A stretch of DNA of 64,000 bases from Mesorhizobium sangaii (GCF_014207355.1 NZ_JACHEF010000003.1:657763-721762), one strand, 5' to 3'. Counted from the stretch's first letter, positions 8,879 through 19,734 are shown. Numbers and translations are program-made. The notes: generated by a model from the letters alone, not told the origin.

Positions 8879-10027
8879 CTAACCCACGCGCCGGAGTGGC
8901 GAGGCGGTGACGCGGTTGCGGCCGCCACGCTTGGCGGCGTAGAGCGCGTTGTCGGCGGCGCTGAGCACCTTGTCGAAGCTGAGGCCCTCCTTGGTGCCGA
9001 AAGCAAATCCGGCACTGACCGTGCATGTCAGGGAACCCGTCTCGGTTTCGATGCGGCACGCGGCGAAGGCGGCCCGTATGGCCTCGGCCGTGGCCTCCAC
9101 CGTTTCGGGCAAGGTCCGCTTCAGCACCAGCGCGAATTCCTCGCCGCCCATGCGCGCGGCGACGTCGGTCGGGCGAAGATTGCCGGCGAGTTCCCTGGCG
9201 AACACCCTCAGCACCTCGTCGCCCGCGGCGTGGCCGAATTCGTCGTTGATGGCCTTGAAGCCGTCGAGGTCGAACACAACCACGGCGGTGAAGGCGCCGA
9301 CCGGAGCATTGCCGTGCAGGTCGAACAGCGCGCGCCGGTTGAGCAGACCCGTCAGCGGGTCGGTCAGGGCGTTGTGGCGGTGATGCCTGGCCAGACGCCC
9401 TTGATTGAGCGCCAGTGACAGCGCGCCAATGCCGGTCATGCTGGCGATGACAATGATGAGGCTCAACTCTTCGGCCCAATTGCTCGGCGCATGCCCCAGT
9501 ATCAGCTTTCCGTCCCAGGCGAGAACGATGGCGCAAAGAGCGAAGGACGCGGCCGTGGCCGAATAGAGTGCGGTGATGCCGATCGTAAGCGCTGGGGCTT
9601 CGTTGCGGCCCTTCCAGTATTCGAACGCCGTTGCGAACAGAAGCAAGGCGGCGAACAGGTTCTCGAACATGAAGCCGAGACCGTCATAGCCGAGAGCCAT
9701 GGCAGGTAGCGCGATGGCCAGCGAAATGCTGCCAAACACCGCTCGCGGGATCGGCGAGCCGCCGGTTCTGAACTGGTAGGCCGCGCCCAGCATGGCTGAG
9801 AAACCAAGCAGGAGCAGGGCAAGTGTCGCAATGCCGAGCAGGCGCCCGGGCATGTCGATATAGGCGTCATAGGCAAAAATGTCGGCGACAACCAACAGCA
9901 GGCTGACCGCCCATGTCAGCAGGAATTTCTCTGAGCGGGCGGTCAACCACATGCCAAACAGTGTCAGGCCCAGACAGGTGGCGGAAAAACCGACAGCCAG
10001 CAGAAGTGAAGTGTAGTCGAGCGACAT
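8879..10027 (-). CDS. Membrane-bound GGDEF diguanylate cyclase
   Basis: Predicted to make the second messenger cyclic di-GMP from two GTP. The ATG at 10027 is chosen (382 aa) because the upstream extension is Arg-rich and non-homologous, and GAGGGGC precedes this start. The N-terminal half (about residues 1-205) has six or seven hydrophobic segments with short loops, a likely membrane sensor without a recognised input domain. The GGDEF domain covers about residues 215-375, with the active-site motif as GGEEF (about 294-298) and TDPLTGLLNRRALFDL before it. RPTD lies exactly five residues before GGEEF, a complete inhibitory I-site, so product inhibition is expected. It is last in the uvrA-GNAT-DUF72 direction. 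Confidence 0.92.
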   Translation of the reverse strand: MSLDYTSLLLAVGFSATCLGLTLFGMWLTARSEKFLLTWAVSLLLVVADIFAYDAYIDMPGRLLGIATLALLLLGFSAMLGAAYQFRTGGSPIPRAVFGSISLAIALPAMALGYDGLGFMFENLFAALLLFATAFEYWKGRNEAPALTIGITALYSATAASFALCAIVLAWDGKLILGHAPSNWAEELSLIIVIASMTGIGALSLALNQGRLARHHRHNALTDPLTGLLNRRALFDLHGNAPVGAFTAVVVFDLDGFKAINDEFGHAAGDEVLRVFARELAGNLRPTDVAARMGGEEFALVLKRTLPETVEATAEAIRAAFAACRIETETGSLTCTVSAGFAFGTKEGLSFDKVLSAADNALYAAKRGGRNRVTASPLRRVG

Positions 10028-10203
10028 GCCCCTCGTTCCTTGCCGGCGGCGATCCCAGCTCTGCGGCTTGGCCAGGCTGGATTCATGCAGCAAGGAGGTA
10101 TCGATAAGGTTACGAAGGTGCCGAAATTGCCACGATTGGACGCCTTGCTGCGCCAAAAACGCTTTGGAAAGGCGTTTCGCGTGAAAGTCTTATGCCGATG
10201 TTC

Positions 10204-11010
10204 TTAGTCGGCCAACCGCTTCAACAGCGCCATGGCGCCGAACGGTGCGCGCACCTTGCCCTCGGTGATGAAGTAGACGAACACGTCGCGCGGTTTGACC
10301 GGCGCTTCGGTCGAGGGATCGGCGCGCGGCAGGTCGGCCGGCACCTTGCCTTCTGCCCACGTCCTGGCGCGCGCGGCCCATTCATCCAGGCCTTTGGGCG
10401 TGTAGCAGTCGGGATTGTCGTCGCTGCCGGTCTGCAGCCGGGCATAGATGAAATCGCCGGTGACGTCGGCGATCGCCGGATATTTGGCGTGGTCGGCATA
10501 GACGATCGCCGCTTTGTATTTGCGCACCAGCGCGGCGAATTCCGGCACGATGAAACTGTCGTTGCGGACCTCGACTGCGTGGCGCAGCGCAACGCTGTCC
10601 TGCTTTTCCGGGAGCAGCTTGAGGAAGGCTTCGAAATCGTCCGGATCGAACTTTTTCGTGGGCGCAAACTGCCACAGGATCGGTCCGAGCTTTTCACCAA
10701 GCGCCGTCACCCCCGAGCCGAGGAAGCGCATCATCGATTCACCGGCCTCGCCGAGCACGCGCCGGTTGGTGACGAAGCGGTTGCCCTTGAGCGAATAGAC
10801 AAAACCGTCTGGCGCTTCGCTCTCCCATTTCACGAAGGTCGGCTCCTTGAAGCTGGAATAATAGGTGCCGTTGACCTCGATGCTCGTCACCTGCCGGCTG
10901 GCATATTGCAGTTGCTTGGCCTTGGATAGCTTTTCGGGATAAAAGGACGTATCCCAGGGTTCGAACGTCCAGCCGCCCATGCCGGAGCGGATTGTTCCCG
11001 ATTTACTCAC
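10204..11010 (-). CDS. DUF72 family protein
   Basis: DUF72 (YecE-like) proteins form a TIM-barrel fold of unproven function; some have been linked to nucleic-acid or Fe-S chemistry, but no firm reaction is known. The 268-aa protein begins with SGMGGWTFEPWDTSFYPEKLSKAKQLQYASRQVTSIEVNGTYYS and later has GPILWQFAPTKKFDPDDFEAFLKLLP and the C-terminal VFVYFITEGKVRAPFGAMALLKRL, all characteristic. There is no signal peptide. It lies 24 bases after the GNAT gene on the same strand, suggesting cotranscription. The family call is firm, the role is open. Confidence 0.9.
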   Translation of the reverse strand: MSKSGTIRSGMGGWTFEPWDTSFYPEKLSKAKQLQYASRQVTSIEVNGTYYSSFKEPTFVKWESEAPDGFVYSLKGNRFVTNRRVLGEAGESMMRFLGSGVTALGEKLGPILWQFAPTKKFDPDDFEAFLKLLPEKQDSVALRHAVEVRNDSFIVPEFAALVRKYKAAIVYADHAKYPAIADVTGDFIYARLQTGSDDNPDCYTPKGLDEWAARARTWAEGKVPADLPRADPSTEAPVKPRDVFVYFITEGKVRAPFGAMALLKRLAD

Positions 11011-11034
11011 TGCCTTCCTCCCGATTCAGAAAAA

Positions 11035-11505
11035 TCAGCCCGTCGTGACCTTGTCGACCGGCTTCGCCATGTCGACGAGCACCCATCCTGGCCGGTATGG
11101 ATTGGGCCGGCGACCCGTTTCGTGAAAACCATAGGCCAGATAGAGCGCGATGTTCCGCTCCATTTTTGCGTTGGTGTAGAGCCGCACCTCTGGCAATCCC
11201 CACGCCAGCGTCTGGTCATCCGCGTGTTTGAGCAGGGCGATGCCAGAGCCCTTGCCCTGAAATCCTGGCGCGACGGCGACGGAGAAGATCATCGCGTGGT
11301 CGTCGTGCCGTTCCAAAGTGAGCAGACCGGCGAGCTCGCCGTCACGCTCCAGAAGCCAAACCTCGCCGCGCGCGATGCGCGGCGCGTAGTCCTCGGTAAC
11401 CGGGATCGGCGGCGCGCCGAACAGCGCGGAATAGGGCGCGTAGGCGGCTTCCGTCAGCGAGACGACAGTTTCGAGATCACCAGCAAGCGCTCTTCGGATT
11501 GTCAT
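11035..11505 (-). CDS. GNAT family N-acetyltransferase
   Basis: A 156-aa single-domain GNAT enzyme, expected to transfer an acetyl group from acetyl-CoA to an amine; the substrate cannot be read from sequence. The acetyl-CoA binding loop is FSVAVAPGFQGKGSGIALLKHAD (QGKGSG, R/QxxGxG/A form) at about residues 94-113. The usual C-terminal strand VRLYTNAKMERNIALYLAYGFHETGRR follows. It starts 33 bases downstream of the uvrA stop and 24 bases upstream of the DUF72 gene, so it may be read through from uvrA. Confidence 0.9.
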   Translation of the reverse strand: MTIRRALAGDLETVVSLTEAAYAPYSALFGAPPIPVTEDYAPRIARGEVWLLERDGELAGLLTLERHDDHAMIFSVAVAPGFQGKGSGIALLKHADDQTLAWGLPEVRLYTNAKMERNIALYLAYGFHETGRRPNPYRPGWVLVDMAKPVDKVTTG

Positions 11506-11538
11506 TCAGAAGCTCTCCAAGCGCCGACTGGTTCGCCA

Positions 11539-14460
<2,922 letters not shown>

Positions 14461-14611
14461 GGCCGGTCGCCGCCTCAGAAGCTGGAATTTCCTGGAATGG
14501 CGGGTTTTCCCGGCCATCCCCTATGTAGGTAATTTTACCGCCACGTCGAGAGACGCCACAATTCCCGACAAAAGCGTTTAACCGTCTTTCGCATGAACGG
14601 GCAAGCGGAAA

Positions 14612-14626
14612 GAACAAAGGCCGAAC
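14612..14626 (-). promoter_or_regulatory. LexA (SOS) box upstream of uvrA
   Basis: GAACAAAGGCCGAAC is a perfect GAAC-N7-GAAC, the direct-repeat operator of alphaproteobacterial LexA (GTTC-N7-GTTC on the other strand). It lies 152 bases upstream of the uvrA start. A second exact match lies before ssb in this same window, which strengthens both calls. Confidence 0.75.
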
Positions 14627-14735
14627 ACGCTCCTGACAAAGCTGTGCAGAACCTGACTTGTACGTAACCTCCCGGCGATCACGTTTTTCGGTAACCGGCT
14701 ATTGATGGTTGACGCCACCGACTCAGGGGAGCAGA

Positions 14736-14910
14736 CTTCGTTAGTCAACGAAGCCGGCCGTCTTTCGATGGCCTCGCCGCCCAGAGGCGGCCTGCGAGAC
14801 GCCGCAGGCAGTCGCGATTTGTGCTTCGGGACGACAACGTCGCAACGGACAATGGAGCGGAGCATGACGCCACCGGACAGTCCCTTGAGGCTCCACGTGT
14901 CGCTGGAGCC
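14736..14910. other. Gene-free multi-hairpin region, candidate structured RNA
   Basis: Between uvrA and the next gene lie some 600 bases with no convincing gene. Within it, four hairpins follow almost without gaps. They are CTTCGTT-AGTC-AACGAAG (14736-14753), GGCCGTC-TTTC-GATGGCC (14756-14773, one G-T pair), GCCGCC-CAGA-GGCGGC (14776-14791) and CCTGCG-N6-CGCAGG (14791-14808). A fifth, GGCTCCA-N8-TGGAGCC, lies at 14889-14910. I could not match it to RNase P RNA, tmRNA, 6S or a riboswitch. It might be a small RNA, a mosaic repeat, or part of a minus-strand reading frame (14578-15027) that I consider doubtful. The strand is undetermined. Confidence 0.4.
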
Positions 14911-15059
14911 GTGGCAGGCATAAGTGTCAGGGTCTAGCGTTTGCGCCACCCGACAAACCGTGACCTGCCATATCCCACAAAAATCAGAGACTGCTAGTCG
15001 GATCGTCGGCTGAATGCCGCGAAGCATCCGAAATCAGACGCCGGCAGTACACTCCCGGC

Positions 15060-15081
15060 AAAAATTGGATTTGAGATCCAA
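15060..15081 (-). terminator. Rho-independent terminator of the minus-strand secreted-protein gene
   Basis: Read on the minus strand, TTGGAT-CTCAA-ATCCAA is followed directly by TTTTT. It lies 75 bases past the stop of the gene ending at 15156. Confidence 0.6.
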
Positions 15082-15155
15082 AAAAGGCCCTGTCCGTTTG
15101 CGCAAAGCACGGCGGGGCCGTTTTCATGCGCGACGCGCTAGACCGGTACGCAATA

Positions 15156-15458
15156 TCAGTGACGCGGCAGCCCGGTGGCGCCAGCGCCGACGTCAACTGT
15201 GATGCTGCCGGAAATCCTGACATCCGTGTTGCCGATCTTGTACTGGCCGTTCCCATTGCTGGGGAATGCGTCGTCGGGTTCGGGCTGCGGAGCCGGCTTG
15301 GCGATGCGATAGTCGCTGGTCACGCCGGGCAGGGCGCCTTTGCGCGCCGACGGTGAGCTGTCGTCGGCAAGTGCCGTGCTGCTTATGGAGCCGGCAAGAG
15401 CGACCACGACTACGGCGACGATGCGATGCAATGTTCTGGACGGATGAGCGTCGGTCAT
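15156..15458 (-). CDS. Hypothetical secreted protein, 100 aa
   Basis: The family is unknown to me. The ATG at 15458 gives MTDAHPSRTLHRIVAVVVVALAGSISSTALADD, a clean Sec signal peptide with an ALA-DD cleavage site. An earlier in-frame start at 15569 would add an Arg-rich stretch before the signal and is rejected. The mature part, about 68 residues, is Pro/Gly/Asp-rich and ends with a possible short beta strand pair (NGQYKIGNTDVRISGSITVDVGAGATGLPRH). It is probably periplasmic. It lies downstream of clpP on the same strand with a 79-base gap and ends before a terminator. Confidence 0.6.
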   Translation of the reverse strand: MTDAHPSRTLHRIVAVVVVALAGSISSTALADDSSPSARKGALPGVTSDYRIAKPAPQPEPDDAFPSNGNGQYKIGNTDVRISGSITVDVGAGATGLPRH

Positions 15459-15537
15459 TGCCAAGTTATAGTGACGCGTCGACAACGCGACCAGACCGGC
15501 GTCGTCAAATCTTCGACAGCCGGCGACGCGCCTTACC

Positions 15538-16143
15538 TCACGCGGCCTGTTTGCGCGTATCGAAAACATGGTCGACCAGACCCCAGGCCTGAGCCTCGCG
15601 GGCCGTCATGAAGTGGTCGCGGTCCAGCGTGCGCTCGACCTCTTCATAGGTGCGGCCGCAATGCTGCGCATAGAGTTCGGCCATATGCCGCTTTGTCTGG
15701 CCGATGCGCTCGGCATGGCGCTGGATGTCGGAGGCTTGACCCTGGAATCCGCCCAGCGGCTGATGCAGCAGGATGGTGGCGTTCGGCAGCGAGATGCGAC
15801 GGCCGGACGTGCCCGCCATCAACAGGAACGAGGCCATCGACGCGGCAAAGCCCATACACACCGTCGACACCGGGCAGCTGATGTATTGCATGGTGTCGTA
15901 GATGGCGAATCCGCTGGTCACCACGCCGCCAGGCGAGTTGATGTAAAGCGAAATCTCCTTGTCGGGATTGTCCGATTCCAGCGACAGCAACTGCGCGCAG
16001 ACCAGCGCCGAGATGTCGTCGTTGATTTCGCCGTTGATGAAGATGATGCGCTCGCGCAGCAGTCGCGAGAAAATGTCGAAGGCGCGTTCGCCGCGGCTCG
16101 ATTGCTCGATCACCATGGGAACCAGATTGGCAAGGCCGCTCAT
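15538..16143 (-). CDS. clpP: ATP-dependent Clp protease proteolytic subunit (orphan ClpP paralogue)
   Basis: Serine peptidase that forms the ClpP barrel and degrades substrates fed by ClpX or ClpA. The start at 16143 (MSGLANLVPMVIEQSSRGERAFDI) gives 201 aa, the usual length. The catalytic triad is intact: Ser102 in MGFAASMASF, His127 in LLHQPLGG and Asp176 in LDRDHFM. The Ser loop reads GFAASMAS instead of the common GQAASMGS, and no clpX or tig gene is nearby. This fits one of the extra ClpP copies that rhizobia often carry rather than the main housekeeping one. The longer reading frame upstream has no family sequence. Confidence 0.93.
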   Translation of the reverse strand: MSGLANLVPMVIEQSSRGERAFDIFSRLLRERIIFINGEINDDISALVCAQLLSLESDNPDKEISLYINSPGGVVTSGFAIYDTMQYISCPVSTVCMGFAASMASFLLMAGTSGRRISLPNATILLHQPLGGFQGQASDIQRHAERIGQTKRHMAELYAQHCGRTYEEVERTLDRDHFMTAREAQAWGLVDHVFDTRKQAA

Positions 16144-16168
16144 TGTTTGTCTCCGTCCGTTTCGTTGT

Positions 16169-16687
16169 TCAGGCTGCGCGCAGCAACAGCAAAGGCGCGT
16201 TCGCGGCGATCGGCTGCCTTGGATTGCGCAACCCCAGCGAAAGCCTACAGCCGGCGCCGGCCATGGCGACAACGGGCATTACCGTTCGGGCAAAACCGTC
16301 ATGGACAATGCGCAGATGCGTACCGCCGGAAACGGTGCGCGCGAGTGTGAATGTGACAATGCTGTCCAGCGGGTTGGCGAGCGGATCCTGCCGCGCGGCA
16401 TCGCCCGGCTGTGGCCACTCGCGCCAGGAATAGCGCAGCAGCCGTTCGGGCTCGGCGTCGATGATCTCGCATTCGATCGCCGCATCCGGCCCGGCGAAGG
16501 CAAAACGGCTGCCGGTCTCGGGGCTGATGTCGTTCGGCATCATCCAGGCGGCGAGCAGCTCCGGCACGGTCAGCGCCCGCCACACCTTTTCCGGCGGTTC
16601 CGGCAGGTCGCACTCAAACTCGATCGCGTCAGGCGCGGTCTCGGTGTCAGCGTGGTTCTGGTGTGTTATTGAGCCCATATTCTTCAT
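16169..16687 (-). CDS. SRPBCC (AHSA1-like) domain protein
   Basis: A 172-aa START/AHSA1-like protein, a fold with a deep hydrophobic pocket for small ligands; its ligand is unknown. Family sequence runs from DAIEFECDLPEPPEKVWRALTVPELLAAWMMPND to LARTVSGGTHLRIVHDGF. The last 45 residues (VVAMAGAGCRLSLGLRNPRQPIAANAPLLLLRAA) diverge from typical members. The ATG at 16687 overlaps the stop of the ArsR gene as ATGA, so translation is coupled. ArsR plus AHSA1 pairs are common, and the regulator usually controls its own operon; here that is inference. Confidence 0.85.
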   Translation of the reverse strand: MKNMGSITHQNHADTETAPDAIEFECDLPEPPEKVWRALTVPELLAAWMMPNDISPETGSRFAFAGPDAAIECEIIDAEPERLLRYSWREWPQPGDAARQDPLANPLDSIVTFTLARTVSGGTHLRIVHDGFARTVMPVVAMAGAGCRLSLGLRNPRQPIAANAPLLLLRAA

Positions 16688-16998
16688 TGATCCATGTCCT
16701 TCAAAACCGCCTTCAGCCTTTCGATGCGTTCCGGCCAGAAGGTCCGGTAGCGTTCGATCCAGGAGAGCAAGGGGGCAAGCCCTTGCGGATCGGCGCGATA
16801 ATAGGCGTTGCGGCCCGCGCGCCGCTCGACCACCAGGCCGGCGCCGCGTAACACCGCCAGATGCTGCGACACAGCGGGTTGCGAGACGGTCATGCCGCTG
16901 CGCAGTTCCGAGACGCTCATTTCGCCAGCGGCGAGCCGCTCAAAGACGGCGCGGCGCGTCGGGTCGGCAAGGGCGCGAAAAATCTCTGCTTCGATCAT
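16684..16998 (-). CDS. ArsR-family transcriptional regulator
   Basis: A 104-aa winged-helix repressor. The helix-turn-helix is MSVSELRSGMTVSQPAVSQHLAVLRGAGLVVERRAGRNAYYRAD at about residues 27-70, the classical ArsR layout. The metal-binding motif ELCVCDL of ArsR/SmtB is absent, so it is more likely of the SdpR/YgaV-like group without metal sensing. The gene precedes and overlaps the SRPBCC gene by 4 bases. Its own promoter lies within 16999-17043. Confidence 0.9.
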   Translation of the reverse strand: MIEAEIFRALADPTRRAVFERLAAGEMSVSELRSGMTVSQPAVSQHLAVLRGAGLVVERRAGRNAYYRADPQGLAPLLSWIERYRTFWPERIERLKAVLKDMDQ

Positions 16999-17043
16999 GG
17001 AGAAAGCATAAGTCGATACTTATTGATTTGGCAAGTGCTGTTT

Positions 17044-17433
17044 TTACGAGTTTGCCGGAAGCCAGCGCCTCACCATCCCGGCAGGGCCGTCAAACGTCGC
17101 CTCGAAGATTGGCGACGCAAGCACAGCGTGGATGTGAAGCGTTCCGGTGCCGACGTTCTTGAACCCGTGTTTCCTGTTCGCGGGAACAACGAGAGACTGG
17201 CCCGAGGTCAGGACGTTGTGCTCATCGTCGATCCACATCTCGGCCCTGCCAGCGATAACAGTCAGCACTTCCTCGACGGGATGCCAATGCGTTGGGGCGC
17301 CGACCGTGGGCTCGACCCATTGCTCGAATATGCAAAGTTGCGATGCACCGTTGCTGGCCGACACATGCATACGCGTTCCCACACCTGTTCGCCATTGTTC
17401 GCGCGGCTGGTCCTCATGTGTGACGGAGTTCAT
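17044..17433 (-). CDS. Cupin-domain protein
   Basis: A 129-aa single cupin. Cupin motif 1 is visible as PTHWHPVEEVLTVIAGRAEMWID (His-x-His plus Glu metal ligands), motif 2 as GQSLVVPANRKHGFKNVGTGTLHIHAV. It probably binds a metal and may be an enzyme or a sensor; no substrate can be read. The ATG at 17433 is preferred (GGGGCAATC upstream) to a longer start at 17499. It is transcribed toward the ArsR gene with a 45-base gap, and divergently from ssb. Confidence 0.82.
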   Translation of the reverse strand: MNSVTHEDQPREQWRTGVGTRMHVSASNGASQLCIFEQWVEPTVGAPTHWHPVEEVLTVIAGRAEMWIDDEHNVLTSGQSLVVPANRKHGFKNVGTGTLHIHAVLASPIFEATFDGPAGMVRRWLPANS

Positions 17434-17528
17434 TGATTGCCCCGACCCATTCCCGATTTCATGGAAATTTCGGACCGGAACACTACATCTTGCTGACAAA
17501 CATTGACAAGAAAGCCATCGGCACTATA

Positions 17529-17543
17529 GAACGAAAAGGGAAC
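17529..17543 (+). promoter_or_regulatory. LexA (SOS) box upstream of ssb
   Basis: GAACGAAAAGGGAAC is an exact GAAC-N7-GAAC, the alphaproteobacterial LexA operator, 101 bases before the ssb ATG. Together with the uvrA box it suggests coordinated DNA-damage induction. Confidence 0.8.
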
Positions 17544-17644
17544 AAAAACCTTGTGGGAAAAGCCAGCCTTGGCAGGCGGCGATTGTCGGCAGCCTGTAAG
17601 GTGCTGCGACAAAAATTTGTTTCGGATGAGCGCGGAGAAATATC

Positions 17645-18163
17645 ATGGCGGGTAGCGTCAACAAGGTCATTCTGGTCGGCAACCTCGGTGCGGACCCGGA
17701 AGTCCGTCGCCTGAACTCGGGCGAGCCGGTCGTCAACATTCGCATTGCAACGTCGGAAAGCTGGCGCGACAAGAATTCCGGCGAGCGCAAGGAAAAGACC
17801 GAGTGGCACAACGTCGTCATCTTCAACGACCAGCTCGCCAAGGTGGCCGAGCAGTATCTGAAGAAAGGCATGAAGGTCTATGTCGAGGGCCAGTTGCAGA
17901 CGCGCAAATGGCAGGACCAGACCGGCAACGACAAGTACACGACGGAAGTCGTGCTGCAGAAATTCCGCGGCGAGTTGCAGATGCTCGACGCGCGCGGCCA
18001 GGGTGAGGGCGGGCAGGTCGGCGGTTATGCCGGTGGCGGCAGCAGCCGCGGTTCCGATTTCGGCCAGTCCAGCCCGAGCGAAAGCTTCAATCGTGGCGGC
18101 GGCGCCAAGAGCGGCGGTGGCGGCGGTTCGTCGCGCGAACTGGACGACGAAATCCCGTTCTGA
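17645..18163 (+). CDS. ssb: Single-stranded DNA-binding protein
   Basis: Binds and protects single-stranded DNA in replication, recombination and repair. The 172-aa protein has the OB fold at residues 1-110 (MAGSVNKVILVGNLGADPEVRRLNSGEPVVNIRIATSESW, then KTEWHNVVIFNDQLAKVAEQYLKKGMKVYVEGQLQTRKWQDQTG). A disordered Gly/Ser-rich linker follows, then the acidic tail DDEIPF that recruits partner proteins. The ATG follows GGAGAAATATC. In many bacteria ssb and uvrA are divergent neighbours; here about 3 kb of other genes separate them, but both keep SOS boxes. Confidence 0.98.
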   Translation: MAGSVNKVILVGNLGADPEVRRLNSGEPVVNIRIATSESWRDKNSGERKEKTEWHNVVIFNDQLAKVAEQYLKKGMKVYVEGQLQTRKWQDQTGNDKYTTEVVLQKFRGELQMLDARGQGEGGQVGGYAGGGSSRGSDFGQSSPSESFNRGGGAKSGGGGGSSRELDDEIPF

Positions 18164-18190
18164 GGACAATCAACCACCGGAGAGGCGGCA

Positions 18191-18604
18191 ATGTCGCTGC
18201 AACCGCTGCTTGCCGCACCCTCTCCTGTTCCCTGGCATGCCTTTGCGGCCTTCGCCGCACTGGCGCTAGGAGCCACGCAGCTGGTGCTGCCGAAGGGAAC
18301 GTCGCGCCATCGCATCGTGGGTTACGTCTGGGCCGCGCTGATGCTGGTCATTGCCGTCTCGAGTTTCTGGATTCATCAGATCCGCCTCATCGGCCCTTTC
18401 AGTCCGATCCATCTCCTGTCGATCCTGGTGCTGGTGACTGTACCGCTGGCGGTGTGGCACGCTCACAATCATCGCGTCGCCAAGCATCGCAAGTCGATGA
18501 TCGCGCTGTATGTCTTTGCGCTGGTCGGGGCCGGCATCTTCACGCTGTTGCCGGGCAGGGTCATGCACGATGTCGTCTTTGGCGTCGCGCGAGCCGGACC
18601 ATGA
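18191..18604 (+). CDS. DUF2306-like four-helix membrane protein
   Basis: A 137-aa inner-membrane protein with four hydrophobic helices (about residues 15-33, 45-62, 68-87 and 105-125). Conserved-looking His residues occur in HRIVGYVWAALM, SFWIHQIRLIGPFSPIHLLSIL and HAHNHRVAKHRKSM, as in DUF2306 proteins, where they could bind haem or metal. Function is unknown. GGAGAGGCGGCA precedes the ATG. It starts 27 bases after ssb, so read-through is possible. Confidence 0.75.
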   Translation: MSLQPLLAAPSPVPWHAFAAFAALALGATQLVLPKGTSRHRIVGYVWAALMLVIAVSSFWIHQIRLIGPFSPIHLLSILVLVTVPLAVWHAHNHRVAKHRKSMIALYVFALVGAGIFTLLPGRVMHDVVFGVARAGP

Positions 18605-18652
18605 TCCTATTTGATCCGTGAGGCGGATGACCCCAAGTGGAAGGAATATCAG

Positions 18653-19078
18653 GTGAAAGCACGTGTAAAGTGGGTCGAGGAGCGCACCTTCGTCGGCGAA
18701 TCCGGCAGCGGCCACAAGGTGGTGCTGGGAACGGCCTTCGGACCGGAAGGCAAGACGCCAGGACCTAGCCCAATGGAACTTGTGCTGATCGGCACCGGCG
18801 GCTGCTCGGCCTATGATGTCGTCCATATCCTCGAAAAGGGACGCGAGGCGATCGAGGATTGCGTGGTCGAGCTCGACGCCGACCGGGCCGAAACCGAGCC
18901 CAGGGTGTTCACCCGCATCCATATGCATTTCGTCGTCAAGGGCCGGTCGCTCTCCACCGACAAGGTCAAGCGGGCGATCGATCTTTCGATCGAAAAATAC
19001 TGCTCGGCCTCCGCGATGATGGCCAAGACCGCCACGATCACCCACGATTTCGAAGTCATCGATAAGACGGCGAAGTAG
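18653..19078 (+). CDS. OsmC/Ohr-family peroxiredoxin-like protein
   Basis: OsmC-fold protein expected to reduce organic hydroperoxides with two redox Cys. The GTG at 18653 is chosen because AAGGAATATCAG gives a well-spaced ribosome site and the protein then begins with the usual VKARVKWVEERTFVGESGSGHKVVLG (141 aa). A TTG at 18611 would add 14 unrelated residues. The two Cys are in LIGTGGCSAYDVVHIL and SIEKYCSASAMM. The YhfA-like form, rather than Ohr, is suggested by these contexts. It converges on marC. Confidence 0.88.
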   Translation: MKARVKWVEERTFVGESGSGHKVVLGTAFGPEGKTPGPSPMELVLIGTGGCSAYDVVHILEKGREAIEDCVVELDADRAETEPRVFTRIHMHFVVKGRSLSTDKVKRAIDLSIEKYCSASAMMAKTATITHDFEVIDKTAK

Positions 19079-19079
19079 G

Positions 19080-19094
19080 GCCGGCTTCGCCGGC
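19080..19094. terminator. Short hairpin between convergent OsmC and MarC genes
   Basis: GCCGGC-TTC-GCCGGC sits exactly in the 26-base gap between the two convergent stops. It lacks a strong T-run, so termination is only likely, not certain. Confidence 0.35.
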
Positions 19095-19104
19095 TTGTCG
19101 CGCG

Positions 19105-19734
19105 TCAGCTCGCCATCAGCGCGCGGATGCCGTCGGCGACGAACTGCACGGCAAGTGCCGCCAGGATGACGCCGAGCAGCCGGGTCAGGATCGAACGCCC
19201 GGTCTGGCCGAGGATGCGGTCGATGCGTTCCGACAGCACGAACACCAGATAGGTGATGGCGAGGCAGACGAAGATGATGCCGACCAGCGCCGCCTGCGCG
19301 GCGAACCCCTGGAACGAACCGGACAAAAGCACCGTCGCCGAAATGGCGCCAGGGCCGGCGATCAGCGGGATCGCTAAGGGGAAGGCGGCTATGTTGTGGA
19401 TCATGTCCTTGGTGATGGCGACGTCGCCGATCTTCTCCTTGCGGTCCTGCCGACGCTCGAACACCATTTCGAAAGCGATGAAGAACAGGAGAAAACCACC
19501 GGCGACGCGGAAGGCCGGCAGCGTGATGCCGAACACCGACAGGATCGAGGCGCCGGCAACCGCAAACAGTGCCATCACCAGGAAACCGATGATCGAGGCG
19601 CGGACGGAAACCTGCTGGCGCTCCTCGCGGTTCATGCCGCGTGTCACGGCGAGGAACAGCGGCGCCAGGCCAGGTGGATCGATGGTCACGAGAATGGTGA
19701 CGAAGGCGTTGAACAGGCTGTCGAAACTCGGCAT
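19105..19734 (-). CDS. MarC-family integral membrane protein
   Basis: A 209-aa protein with six predicted membrane helices, typical of the MarC/UPF0056 family, whose transport role is still unproven. Family marks are NAFVTILVTIDPPGLAPLFLAVTRGMNREERQQ at the start and MIHNIAAFPLAIPLIAGPGAISATVLLSG in the middle. The start at 19734 (MPSFDSLFNAF) is preferred, because GGAGGGGGTCAGAG precedes it; an upstream start adds 12 residues. The earlier idea that MarC gives antibiotic resistance has not held up, so no such role is claimed. Confidence 0.9.
   Translation of the reverse strand: MPSFDSLFNAFVTILVTIDPPGLAPLFLAVTRGMNREERQQVSVRASIIGFLVMALFAVAGASILSVFGITLPAFRVAGGFLLFFIAFEMVFERRQDRKEKIGDVAITKDMIHNIAAFPLAIPLIAGPGAISATVLLSGSFQGFAAQAALVGIIFVCLAITYLVFVLSERIDRILGQTGRSILTRLLGVILAALAVQFVADGIRALMAS

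Noticed and set aside
14700..14950. tmRNA, RNase P RNA or cobalamin riboswitch in the hairpin region
   Set aside because: The conserved cores of these RNAs (tag codons, GAGGAAAGTC, and the B12 box) were not found on either strand.
14578..15027. 149-aa minus-strand frame upstream of uvrA
   Set aside because: No ribosome site or signal, many Arg/Ser/Pro, and it overlaps both a LexA box and a hairpin run. Kept only as an alternative explanation for that region.
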